Source: Bacteroidota bacterium (GTDB lineage: Bacteria; Bacteroidota; Bacteroidia; Chitinophagales; JADIYW01). Taken from it: a stretch of 47,424 nt of DNA. The stretch lies in contig JAGQYE010000089.1 of the NCBI GenBank assembly GCA_020436225.1, positions 1-47,424 of the forward strand, in the 5' to 3' direction. Positions 36,018-43,853 of this stretch are shown here, in pieces. Below the pieces are notes generated by a model. It worked only from the letters and a program-made list of their open reading frames with translations. It was not told the origin of the DNA and searched no databases. The number at the start of each line of letters is the position of its first letter. Within the stretch, counting starts at the first letter, position 1. The position numbers and the translations under genes are program-made.

Positions 36018-36902
36018 ATGGAATATATGAGAATTAAGATAATAATTTTAAGCTCCTTAGTATTTTTCATGTCTTATGTACATGGTGAATCCAATTCTTA
36101 TATTGTTCCATTTGAACTAACACAAAGTGGGCATATTCTTGTTACTGCAAAAATAAATGGAAGAGAAGGGCGATTTATTTTTGATACAGGTGCAGGAATA
36201 AATCTATTAATAAAAAAGTTTGCAGATAAAACTCCGAATTTAGAAAAGTCAGAACATTTTTATACGGGACATAGGTCAACAGGAGAAGAATTAATGATGG
36301 ATATTTGGAAATTAAATAATTTACAAATCGGTAAATTTAGTGCAACAAATGAGATATGTTCGGTATATGATATAGATTTCCCATTTGATGGACTGATTTC
36401 ATTAACTCCATTCTTGTCAACACCAATTACAATTGATTTTCTAAATAAACAATTAATTATTGAAACAAAAAGATCCATAAAAAAAAGGATTTCATCTGCT
36501 GATTATCAAATTCCAATTAAGATTCATAATGATAAAGGAATATCAATAGATATTGCAACAAACATAAAATTAAATGATACACTTGATTTGCTCGTTAATT
36601 TAGATAGTGGTTCTGGATTTGGTTCATATAAATTTAATTATAGGTATATGAGCAACCTGAACATTGACACTTCGAATGTAAAAAAGATAGAAAGAGAAAG
36701 TATGTTTAAATCAGGTTATTATAATACACATTATTTTACTAAAGTGAATCAACTTAGTGATATTAATAACAATGTAATTACGAAGCAGATAAATGCTCAA
36801 TTTATTACAGGATTAATATATGAAGGAATAGTAGGAATAAATTGGATTGGCAGCATTATAACTTTCGATTTAGCCAACAAAAGATTAATTGTAAAGAAAT
36901 AG
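36018..36902 (+). CDS. Exported aspartic protease of the retropepsin-like/pepsin-like clan
   Basis: The 294-residue protein has a Sec signal (IKIIILSSLVFFMSYVHG). Two acidic motifs are visible: GRFIFDTGAGINLLI (D-T-G, near residue 57) and LVNLDSGSGFG (D-S-G, near residue 195). Each is followed by a hydrophobic-hydrophobic-glycine region (FDGLISLTPF and YEGIVGINWIGS). This is the layout of bacterial single-chain aspartyl proteases with two lobes. Substrates are unknown. ATG 36018 or ATG 36027 can start it; the second gives a tighter signal peptide. It lies between REP copies F and G and may be passenger DNA. Confidence 0.75.
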   Translation: MEYMRIKIIILSSLVFFMSYVHGESNSYIVPFELTQSGHILVTAKINGREGRFIFDTGAGINLLIKKFADKTPNLEKSEHFYTGHRSTGEELMMDIWKLNNLQIGKFSATNEICSVYDIDFPFDGLISLTPFLSTPITIDFLNKQLIIETKRSIKKRISSADYQIPIKIHNDKGISIDIATNIKLNDTLDLLVNLDSGSGFGSYKFNYRYMSNLNIDTSNVKKIERESMFKSGYYNTHYFTKVNQLSDINNNVITKQINAQFITGLIYEGIVGINWIGSIITFDLANKRLIVKK

Positions 36903-36930
36903 GATATTTAGACGTAGTTTTTTCTTCCTA

Positions 36931-36956
36931 GCAAAGTCTCTCAAAGAGGACTCTGC
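36931..36956 (+). repeat. REP palindrome, copy G (forward, slightly decayed)
   Basis: As copy B, but the left arm is GCAAAGTC (one G to A), which breaks one pair. Left flank TTCCTA, right flank GTAATTGAACATCAATG. Confidence 0.8.
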
Positions 36957-36997
36957 GTAATTGAACATCAATGTTTTACTTTATAACAGTTACGAAG

Positions 36998-37005
36998 TAT
37001 CTTTA
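36998..37005 (+). promoter_or_regulatory. -7 box TATCTTTA of the AhpD-like gene
   Basis: One mismatch to TAnnTTTG. It ends 6 bp before ATG 37012. The same box occurs in the upstream duplicate at 34047-34054. Confidence 0.55.
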
Positions 37006-37011
37006 ACTATC

Positions 37012-37638
37012 ATGAAAAGAGAGGTATTAATTCCTGAAAATGGTTGGATAAAAACGGAAGTGAAATTTGCTGCTTCTAATACAAAAATCCAAGCTGTTTC
37101 ATTTCGTGCATTTACACAAATATCCAAAGCATTAGGACGAAATTCCTTACCGGATATTTTTAAAGTGCTTTCCGTCAATCTATCTATTTTTTGGCGGTGG
37201 CTTTTATTCGCATCTCGATTGATGCCTTATGGAAAACTTTCCGCAAGAGAACGCGAACTGATTATTTTGCGCGTAGCTTGGTTGTGTAAATCAAGATATG
37301 AATGGGGACAACATATAGAAATTGGACAACGAATGGCGCATTTATCCGACCAAGATATTATACAAATCACAATTGGCGCAACGGCATTTTTTTCGAGTAA
37401 AGAACAACTCTTGCTTACCGCTTGCGATGAATTTATCCAACATAAAAGCATTCAAAAAAACACGTGGAAAAAATTAGCCCAACACTACCAGCAAGCCATA
37501 TTGTTGGAAATCTCTTTTTTAATAGGACACTACGAAATGTTGGCAGGTATTTTAAATAGTATCGGTTTGGAATTAGAATCTGATATCGAAAGCAATTATC
37601 AAGCGTTTAATAATAGAATAGAAGGGTTGCTAAAATAA
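37012..37638 (+). CDS. Carboxymuconolactone decarboxylase/AhpD-like family protein
   Basis: The 208-residue, all-helical soluble protein has the family core LSARERELIILRVAWLCKSR followed by YEWGQHIEIGQRM. The typical CxxC of AhpD is replaced by a single Cys and the YEWxxH pattern of the decarboxylase-like branch. A second conserved patch is SSKEQLLLTACDEF. The reaction is unknown; relatives include peroxidase-like and lactone decarboxylase enzymes. The ATG at 37012 is chosen because the promoter box lies just before it; an upstream TTG (36961) is inside the promoter region. Its 5' end is duplicated at 34036-34086. Confidence 0.85.
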   Translation: MKREVLIPENGWIKTEVKFAASNTKIQAVSFRAFTQISKALGRNSLPDIFKVLSVNLSIFWRWLLFASRLMPYGKLSARERELIILRVAWLCKSRYEWGQHIEIGQRMAHLSDQDIIQITIGATAFFSSKEQLLLTACDEFIQHKSIQKNTWKKLAQHYQQAILLEISFLIGHYEMLAGILNSIGLELESDIESNYQAFNNRIEGLLK

Positions 37639-37695
37639 AACTGAATTAAGTTGTTTTGCGGTTTAATTTAGCAATCAAATTTTTTATTTAATTGA

Positions 37696-37760
37696 TTATC
37701 AAGTTGAACCTTTTGTCACTTTTTTCTTAGTCAAAAAAAGTAACCAAAAAAGACAAGGCA
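37696..37760 (-). repeat. Probable dispersed repeat of the KKKVT type
   Basis: Read on the minus strand, the stretch encodes a short open segment of the kind LFWLLFLTKKKVTKG, with GGTTACTTTTTTTGACTAAG at its centre. I have seen similar short LTKKKVT-like stretches scattered in Bacteroidota genomes, but only one copy is in this window. The rest of 37639-37897 holds no gene. Confidence 0.3.
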
Positions 37761-37897
37761 ATAATATCGCTCCACGCTTTTAGCCACGCTTTGCTGGCGA
37801 TTTTTGCCGTGCCACGCTTCTCTACATTGCGCTTGTTCCAGCTTTTTTACTTCTTTATTCTGTTACATCGAAATTCATACCGCACAACGTATTAGAA

Positions 37898-38743
37898 TTA
37901 CACTTTAAATGCTTTTTGAAAATAATCATTCATCACTTGCAACACCCAATCAGAGGCAAACGTGAATTTATTTTTGCCCCAAAATCCAAACTTTATATCC
38001 GGCGATGTAAAAATATAATAATCATTTTTTACAATGCCTTTTATAATAGCTTGAGCCGCTTGCTCCGGACTAACAGCATGTTTTTGAAATTGATTTTTTA
38101 ATTTATTGAATTGTTCATCCGTAATTTCAATGCCGGAAACTTTGATGGTTTTCACCAAGCCGGTATCTACCGCTCCAGGGCAGACCAAATGCACTTTTAT
38201 TTTGTGTCGTTTTAAATCGTAACGCAACACATCCGACAAGCCGCGCAAGCCGTATTTACTGGCACAATACGCACCGTGCCATGGCAAACCAAACAGTGCA
38301 GCAGCTGATGCCACGTTCACTAAGTTTCCGCCTTTCTTAGCTTCCATCATCTTTGGTAAAAAAGATTCAATGATGTGTATTGGTCCCATTAGGTTGACAT
38401 CTATGACTTGCTTCCACTCGTGGTGTTGCATTTTATCTACTGCGCCCCAAATGGCAATGCCCGCAATATTCATCACGATATCTACACTTCCAAATTCTGC
38501 ATGAATCGTATTGGCATATTGTTGCACTTGTTCAAAGTCGGCTACGTTTAATGCCGTTGCATCGGCAACTTGTCCGCCATTTTGTTTGATGTCTTCGGCT
38601 GTTTTTTCTAATGCTGATGCTTGGATGTCGGTTAGAAAAAGTATAGCACCTAACTGCGCTAATTCCATGGCAACAGCTTTACCTATGCCGCTGGCAGCGC
38701 CTGTAATCAAACATTTTTTTTGTTGGAAATAGTTTGTTTTCAA
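37898..38743 (-). CDS. SDR family NAD(P)-dependent oxidoreductase
   Basis: The 281-residue protein has a Rossmann fold with nucleotide motif GAASGIGKAVA (TGxxxGIG type), a following Asp (FLTDIQA, suggesting NAD+ preference), NIAGIAIWG, the catalytic Ser in NVASAAALFG, and YCASKYGLRG (YxxxK). These make it a classical short-chain dehydrogenase/reductase. The C-terminal 80 residues (ISPEQAAQAIIKGI-like segment, then FGFWGKNKFTF) match SDRs of uncertain substrate. It starts 9 bp after the DUF6370 gene ends, so the two probably share a transcript. Confidence 0.92.
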   Translation of the reverse strand: MKTNYFQQKKCLITGAASGIGKAVAMELAQLGAILFLTDIQASALEKTAEDIKQNGGQVADATALNVADFEQVQQYANTIHAEFGSVDIVMNIAGIAIWGAVDKMQHHEWKQVIDVNLMGPIHIIESFLPKMMEAKKGGNLVNVASAAALFGLPWHGAYCASKYGLRGLSDVLRYDLKRHKIKVHLVCPGAVDTGLVKTIKVSGIEITDEQFNKLKNQFQKHAVSPEQAAQAIIKGIVKNDYYIFTSPDIKFGFWGKNKFTFASDWVLQVMNDYFQKAFKV

Positions 38744-38752
38744 GTATAATAA

Positions 38753-39115
38753 TTATTTTGATTCTGTTGGATTTGTCGTTTTCTCTAAACGTTTAAAGTA
38801 GGTGGCTTTAAATCTATCTTTTACAATTTCGCCTTGAATTTCTGCTTTATGCACTGCCATACAGAAACCATCTTTTGCATGTGGATGACCATAATCACTA
38901 ATACCAACGCCATCTACAAAATATTTTTTTCCATTTAAAATAATGGCAACATCACAGTCGTTTCCGGGCATTCCAAAATTACATTCACCACACGACACAT
39001 CTACTGATAACAACTGTTTATTAGGGTCAGGTTTTGATGCGAGATTTTTGTTGACTTGTGCCAAGCCAACTGTAGTAAAAAAGCAAAACATCAATAAGGT
39101 GCAAATAAGTTTCAT
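38753..39115 (-). CDS. DUF6370 family exported protein
   Basis: The 120-residue protein has a Sec signal (LICTLLMFCFFTTVGLAQ). The core contains VSCGECNFGMPGNDCDVAI, KKYFVDGVGISDYGHPHA and DGFCMAVHKAEIQG, with four cysteines and several His/Asp residues, which matches the DUF6370 pattern. Metal binding or disulphides are plausible from these residues, but no function is known. It is the first gene of a probable two-gene unit with the SDR. Confidence 0.75.
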   Translation of the reverse strand: MKLICTLLMFCFFTTVGLAQVNKNLASKPDPNKQLLSVDVSCGECNFGMPGNDCDVAIILNGKKYFVDGVGISDYGHPHAKDGFCMAVHKAEIQGEIVKDRFKATYFKRLEKTTNPTESK

Positions 39116-39273
39116 TGTATTTTAATTTTGATAGATACTATACGAAAGATACACATTTCGGAAGAATAGTCATACAAACAATACGTATTAATTGATGTAA
39201 CAAATAAGGCTTTGTGTTTCACAAGGAAATGAAAAATGTAATATTTTCAGAACGTGACAGATGCAAGACTGTT

Positions 39274-39300
39274 GTAGTATCCGCTACGAGCGACTCTGAT
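39274..39300 (-). repeat. Decayed REP-like palindrome (reverse)
   Basis: Aligned to reverse copy D, 21 of 27 positions match; CTACGAG and GACTCTG are intact and the right flank AGGAAAGAAAG resembles that of copy F. The left arm has decayed. It lies about 50 bp before the toxin-antitoxin genes and 2.3 kb from the last intact copy. Confidence 0.55.
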
Positions 39301-39312
39301 AGGAAAGAAAGA

Positions 39313-39344
39313 TTTGCTTCTAAACTTGATTTTTTATAACTTTA
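39313..39344 (+). promoter_or_regulatory. Promoter of the toxin-antitoxin operon
   Basis: TTTG at 39313-39316, 20-bp spacer, TAACTTTA at 39337-39344: the full -33/-7 arrangement. The box ends 4 bp before ATG 39349, so the message should be leaderless. Confidence 0.6.
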
Positions 39345-39348
39345 TTTT

Positions 39349-39567
39349 ATGATAGCAATCGTAAAAAACGAATTACTTTCCAAAATCCAGAATAGCGATG
39401 ACGAGATTTTGTTAAAACAAATTTCATTATTATTGGATGGCAATCAGGTAATGAAATTAAACAAACATGAAAAGAATGCAATTGATGAAGCTGTGGAAGC
39501 AGTGAAAAACAATCAATTCAGTTCTGATGAAGAATTTCAAAAAGAATGGGATAAATGGGTAGGATAG
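39349..39567 (+). CDS. Antitoxin of a RelE/ParE-type toxin-antitoxin pair
   Basis: The 72-residue acidic protein contains LNKHEKNAIDEAVEAVKNN followed by FSSDEEFQKEWDKW, the pattern of small RelB-like or addiction-module antitoxins of Bacteroidota whose C-terminal helix wraps the toxin. The N-terminal part (LLSKIQNSDDEILLKQISLLL) is helical and may dimerise; no clear ribbon-helix-helix is seen. It overlaps the toxin gene by 13 bp, typical of coupled pairs. Confidence 0.8.
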   Translation: MIAIVKNELLSKIQNSDDEILLKQISLLLDGNQVMKLNKHEKNAIDEAVEAVKNNQFSSDEEFQKEWDKWVG

Positions 39568-39848
39568 TCATCTGGTCAGCACCCGCACAAAAAGACATAA
39601 AAGAAATCACTACTTATTGGAATATCCGTAATAAAAGCAATACATATTCGCACAAACTCAGAAGTATTATCAGAGATAAATTAGATATTATAAAAATATT
39701 CCCGTTCATAGGAATTCAAACAGACCACCAAGATGCAAGATGTTTTATCATTAGTGATTACAAGTTGTTTTATGTAATTAAAGATGAAACCATAATTGTT
39801 TTGCGACTTTGGGACACACGTCAAAATCCTGAAAAGTTTAAATTATAA
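39555..39848 (+). CDS. RelE/ParE family toxin
   Basis: The 97-residue basic protein has the RelE/ParE pattern: beta strand IVIWSAPAQKDIKEITTYW, the helix RSIIRDKLDIIKIFPFIG, DARCFIISDYKLFYVIKDE, then IIVLRLWDTRQNPEKF at the end, which is the usual finish in this family. It either cleaves mRNA on the ribosome (RelE-type) or poisons gyrase (ParE-type); the sequence does not decide. ATG 39555 is the only sensible start. Confidence 0.88.
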   Translation: MGRIVIWSAPAQKDIKEITTYWNIRNKSNTYSHKLRSIIRDKLDIIKIFPFIGIQTDHQDARCFIISDYKLFYVIKDETIIVLRLWDTRQNPEKFKL

Positions 39849-40004
39849 TTGGTAGTTGTATACTTAACGCATAAATGGATTTTTAAAGTTTGTGACAATA
39901 ATGTATCATAGTGATTGACAGATGACGCTTGCCAACCCTAATGCCTTGCTTTGCTAATCACTTGTCTAATGCATTGGCTTGTGTCCTCACAAAACAACAA
40001 ACTC

Positions 40005-41351
40005 CTACTCTTCCTCACTCATCTCAAAGTCTTCTAAAAACTTAGTCGTGAAATTTCCACTTCGGAAATCTGCATTGTCCATTAACTGTAAATGAAATGG
40101 AATGGTTGTTTTTATGCCATCTATTTTCATTTCATTTAATGCTCGTTTCATTCGCTCAATGGCTTCTATACGTGTGTTTCCTTTTACAATCAGTTTTGCA
40201 ATCATCGAATCATAAAATGGTGGAATGATATATCCATTATACACATGCGAATCAATGCGCACACCATAACCACCGCTTGGTTGGTAGTTCGTTATTTTTC
40301 CCGGCGATGGTTTAAAATTATCATACGGATTTTCTGCATTAATTCTACATTCAATCGCACAAGCATTCGGGAAATAAGCATCTTGTTCCAACTTTTTTCC
40401 TGCTGCTAATTCAATTTGCAAACGAATTAAATCAACACCAATTACTTCTTCTGTTACCGGATGTTCCACTTGAATACGCGTGTTCATCTCCATAAAATAA
40501 AATGATTTGTGCTTGTCCACCAAAAACTCAATAGTGCCAACACCTTCATATTTTATAGCTTTTACGGCCTTCTTAGCAGCATCGCCTAATTTTTTACGCA
40601 AAGCGTCATCTACAAATGGGCTCGGACTTTCTTCCACTAATTTTTGATGTCGGCGTTGTATGGAGCAATCGCGTTCCGAAAAATGCGCCGCATTGCCATA
40701 TTGATCGCCGGCAACTTGCACTTCTATATGTCGAGGTTCTTCGATATATTTTTCTAAATACATACCCGAATTTCCGAAAGCTGCTCCGGCTTCTGCTTGC
40801 GCATTTTCCAAGTTAGATTGAAATTCTTCTTCACTCCAAACAATGCGCATACCTTTGCCGCCACCGCCGGCAGTTGCTTTTAAAATTACCGGATAACCGA
40901 TTTCTTGAGCTAATTTTTTTCCGACAGCAATATCAGTAATCAAGCCTTCAGAGCCAGGAATTACAGGTACTTTGGCGCGTATCATCGTTTCTTTTGCCGT
41001 AATTTTATCGCCCATGGCGTGAATTTGTTCCGGCGTTGGTCCGATAAATTTGATATTTTTTTCGGCACATTTTCGTGCAAAATTTTCATTCTCTGCCAAG
41101 AAACCATAGCCCGGATGAACAGCATCCGCTTTAGTAATTTCTGCTGCCATTAAAATATTATCTATTTTAAGATAAGAATCTTTTCCGGCGGGCGGACCGA
41201 TACAGAAACTTTCGTCCGCCATTTTTACATGCAAACTTTCTCTATCCGCAGTAGAAAAAACAGCCACTGTTTTGATGTTCATTTCTTTGCAGGTTCGAAT
41301 AATGCGCAAAGCAATTTCTCCACGATTGGCGATTAAAATTTTTTGAAACAT
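40005..41351 (-). CDS. accC: Acetyl-CoA carboxylase biotin carboxylase subunit
   Basis: The 448-residue ATP-grasp enzyme carboxylates biotin on AccB, the first step of malonyl-CoA synthesis. Motifs are the N-terminal [23 protein letters not shown]-binding [14 protein letters not shown], the catalytic region [18 protein letters not shown] and the C-terminal [16 protein letters not shown]. The usual partner accB is not beside it on either side. ATG 41351 gives the standard N-terminus. Propionyl- or pyruvate-type biotin carboxylases are close relatives, but the length and lack of fused domains favour AccC. Confidence 0.93.
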   Translation of the reverse strand: MFQKILIANRGEIALRIIRTCKEMNIKTVAVFSTADRESLHVKMADESFCIGPPAGKDSYLKIDNILMAAEITKADAVHPGYGFLAENENFARKCAEKNIKFIGPTPEQIHAMGDKITAKETMIRAKVPVIPGSEGLITDIAVGKKLAQEIGYPVILKATAGGGGKGMRIVWSEEEFQSNLENAQAEAGAAFGNSGMYLEKYIEEPRHIEVQVAGDQYGNAAHFSERDCSIQRRHQKLVEESPSPFVDDALRKKLGDAAKKAVKAIKYEGVGTIEFLVDKHKSFYFMEMNTRIQVEHPVTEEVIGVDLIRLQIELAAGKKLEQDAYFPNACAIECRINAENPYDNFKPSPGKITNYQPSGGYGVRIDSHVYNGYIIPPFYDSMIAKLIVKGNTRIEAIERMKRALNEMKIDGIKTTIPFHLQLMDNADFRSGNFTTKFLEDFEMSEEE

Positions 41352-41460
41352 AGGTATGCTAATTTAATGACATTTTTTGCAATAACATAAGTTATTCCTT
41401 AAGGAAAGCAGTAGAATTATACAACAAGAAGGCAACGATGAAAAACCAAAATTAAACTTG

Positions 41461-41468
41461 TATTTTTG
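41461..41468 (+). promoter_or_regulatory. -7 box TATTTTTG of the glycosyltransferase gene
   Basis: TAnnTTTG match ending 4 bp before GTG 41473, predicting a leaderless message with a GTG start. Confidence 0.5.
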
Positions 41469-41472
41469 AATC

Positions 41473-42897
41473 GTGCGATCAATTTTACTTGGAGCGGGCA
41501 TTGTTTTACTGGCTATTTTAGCACTTGCATTGTATTACGACTTTACAACTATGTGGACATTTCTTCCCAAAGGTTCGCATATTTGGCGGCAAGCAGATTG
41601 TTTTGCAATGACATTAAATTACAAACAATTTCATTTGCCTTTTTTTCATCCTGCAACGTATAATTTACAATCGATAAATGGAAATGTTGCCGGAGAATTT
41701 CCGTTGTTTTATTTTATAGCGGCACAATTTAAACATCCGGCAATTGCTTTGCGTGTTATGCATACAATTGCTTTATTTGTTGGCATTTTGTCTATTTATT
41801 TTATAGCTTTTTATTTTTTGAGAAGAAGATTATTGTCAGTTTTTTGTGCCTTACTTTTTTTTACTTCACCATTATTGATTTTTTATGGTAATAATTTTTT
41901 GAGTGATGTTCCGGCATTGTGTTTTGCTTTTTTAGGTTGGGCAATTTTTTTATTTCATCAAGAAAAGATGAGTTATATTGTATTGTCTTTTATGCTATTT
42001 GCCATAGCAAGTTTATTGAAAGCAAGTGAAATATTTCACTTTTCAATGGTCTTCTTTTTCTTAATTATAAATAAGAAACGAAACATCAAAAATTATATAC
42101 CATTTGTTTTATGTTTGCTTCCAATTGCATGGTATATCTATGCAAAAAGATACAACCAACAGCAACATGATACATATTATTTCTTGAGTGTTTTTCCGAT
42201 TTGGAAACTCAGCATAGCGGAAATCAGTTTGGCAATTCGTAGAATGTGCATCACTTGGAGTAAAAATTATTTCTGGATTCCAACTTTGATATTGTTATTA
42301 TTTGGAGCGTTTAAAGTATTTCAACATCGACATAAATTAAATGCTGACTTAAAACAAATTCTTGTAATTAGTTTCGTATTTGTGCTGGTTTATATTTTAT
42401 TATTTTTTGAAAAGATGATTGAACACGAATATTACTATACTTTCTTTTTTGTGTTTTTCCTTTTTTTGACAATAGCCATTTTAAAGACCTATAATTGTTT
42501 TCAGGCAGAGAATATTTTTGCGCATACACTTTTGTTTTTATTCTTGATTTCGAATATTATTTTCTGCAATCATTTTGTAAAGGAAAAATTGAGTTATAAC
42601 CAATATGACACAACAACAGCTACCGACACATTCCAACAAAAATTAGAACAATTAGGTATTACAGAAGATAAAGTCGTATTGTCGTTGCCGGACATTTCAC
42701 CAAATCAAAGCTTATCTTTAATGCAACGCAAAGGATATACTGCATTTAATGAATATGCAACTCCACTAAAAAATAAGAAGATAGATTTTGTCATCCTAAT
42801 TCAAACGAAATGGGAACAATTTCCACTCCTGCAACCTTATGCTAAAGATAGTATTGGTACGTATGGTGACATTACAATTTATAGGTTGACGAATTAA
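41473..42897 (+). CDS. Polytopic membrane glycosyltransferase (GT39/ArnT-like)
   Basis: The 474-residue protein starts at GTG (M/VRSILLGAGIVLL) and has about 10 membrane spans. The first periplasmic loop holds FLPKGSHIWRQADCFAMTLN, and the HIWRQAD motif with its acidic residue fits GT-C enzymes in place of the usual DExxY. The hydrophilic C-terminus (KLEQLGITEDKVVLSLPDIS) is short. It probably adds a sugar from a polyprenyl-phosphate donor to a surface glycan or lipid. Donor and acceptor are unknown. Confidence 0.75.
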   Translation: MRSILLGAGIVLLAILALALYYDFTTMWTFLPKGSHIWRQADCFAMTLNYKQFHLPFFHPATYNLQSINGNVAGEFPLFYFIAAQFKHPAIALRVMHTIALFVGILSIYFIAFYFLRRRLLSVFCALLFFTSPLLIFYGNNFLSDVPALCFAFLGWAIFLFHQEKMSYIVLSFMLFAIASLLKASEIFHFSMVFFFLIINKKRNIKNYIPFVLCLLPIAWYIYAKRYNQQQHDTYYFLSVFPIWKLSIAEISLAIRRMCITWSKNYFWIPTLILLLFGAFKVFQHRHKLNADLKQILVISFVFVLVYILLFFEKMIEHEYYYTFFFVFFLFLTIAILKTYNCFQAENIFAHTLLFLFLISNIIFCNHFVKEKLSYNQYDTTTATDTFQQKLEQLGITEDKVVLSLPDISPNQSLSLMQRKGYTAFNEYATPLKNKKIDFVILIQTKWEQFPLLQPYAKDSIGTYGDITIYRLTN

Positions 42898-43041
42898 AAA
42901 ACACTTTGTTATTTATGCTTGTTTTTTCTATGTAAATTAATTGTATTTAAGTATCTGTTATGGTAATATCTGCTGATTTTTAAAATGGATTTTATAAGGA
43001 AATAATTAGTAGATTTATATCAAAAATTAATGGACTTCTTT

Positions 43042-43049
43042 TAAATTTG
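43042..43049 (+). promoter_or_regulatory. -7 box TAAATTTG of the methyltransferase gene
   Basis: TAnnTTTG match 65 bp before ATG 43115. Unusually for this window, the gene also has a purine-rich AGAAGGA at 43105-43111 just before its start, resembling a Shine-Dalgarno site. Confidence 0.45.
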
Positions 43050-43114
43050 TATAACGAACTAAGAAAATTTCAGTTTTATTATTTGAAGAATATCATTAAT
43101 AGATAGAAGGAACT

Positions 43115-43831
43115 ATGGGTGTAAAATTACCAAGGAAGAAGCATAGTATTATTTGGTTGTCTTTAATTTACAGACTTCAAAAATATATTCCAATTAGCCA
43201 CAAGCTAAAACTCAAGATATTCTTAAATTTAGAATGGTTGTTTGATAGATTAGCTCACGAGATGTCTTTTAAGTCTTATGCACCATTAGAACATCCTATG
43301 CGTCTTAAATCCAAACAATTTATTTTAGATAATGTTACATCGGAAAGTAAAGTGCTTGACTTAGGTTGTAACTTAGGTGATATCAGTTTTATAATTGCAG
43401 AGAAAGCAAAAGAAGTTATTGGGATAGATTATAATCCGAGATCTATCAATATTGCCAATAAAAGATATCAAAAAGAGAATTTGAAATTTTACAATATTGA
43501 AGCTTACGAGTATCTAACTCAAAATAAAGAACAATTTGATATTCTAATTTTATCACACATCTTAGAACATTTAGATAATCCGAAAGATTTCTTAATACGT
43601 TTCAAAGATTTTTTCAAAGAAATATATATTGAAGTGCCGGATTTTGAACGATATTATTTGAATTTATATCGACAAAATTTAGGCATGCATTTGCTTTATT
43701 CTGATGATGACCATATAACTGAGTTTGACAGAGACGAATTGCGTGCTTTGTTATCTTCTTGCAATATAGAAATCCTGAAATCTGAATATCGTTATGGTGT
43801 TCAGAAACTTTGGTGTAAGGTTTCTAAATAA
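43115..43831 (+). CDS. Class I SAM-dependent methyltransferase
   Basis: The 238-residue protein has motif I KVLDLGCNLGDISFIIAEK (SAM-binding, near residue 86) and the acidic end of strand 2 in VIGIDYNPRSI. The motif DILILSHILEHLDNPKDFL is typical of Methyltransf_11/23-type enzymes. The N-terminal 70 residues are basic and helical. The substrate is unknown; next to a glycosyltransferase gene a role in glycan or lipid methylation is possible. An SD-like AGAAGGA precedes the start. Confidence 0.88.
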   Translation: MGVKLPRKKHSIIWLSLIYRLQKYIPISHKLKLKIFLNLEWLFDRLAHEMSFKSYAPLEHPMRLKSKQFILDNVTSESKVLDLGCNLGDISFIIAEKAKEVIGIDYNPRSINIANKRYQKENLKFYNIEAYEYLTQNKEQFDILILSHILEHLDNPKDFLIRFKDFFKEIYIEVPDFERYYLNLYRQNLGMHLLYSDDDHITEFDRDELRALLSSCNIEILKSEYRYGVQKLWCKVSK

Positions 43832-43853
43832 TTCTTTTTTTCTTACAGCGAAC

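Noticed and set aside
33911-36956. CRISPR array
   Set aside because: The palindromes repeat in both orientations at irregular distances (about 30 to 1000 bp), contain genes between them, and no cas genes are present. They fit REPs.
39849-40004. Possible small RNA or further REP between the toxin and accC
   Set aside because: Only loosely repeated words such as TGCTT and GCTAATC are seen; no stable palindrome or promoter box.
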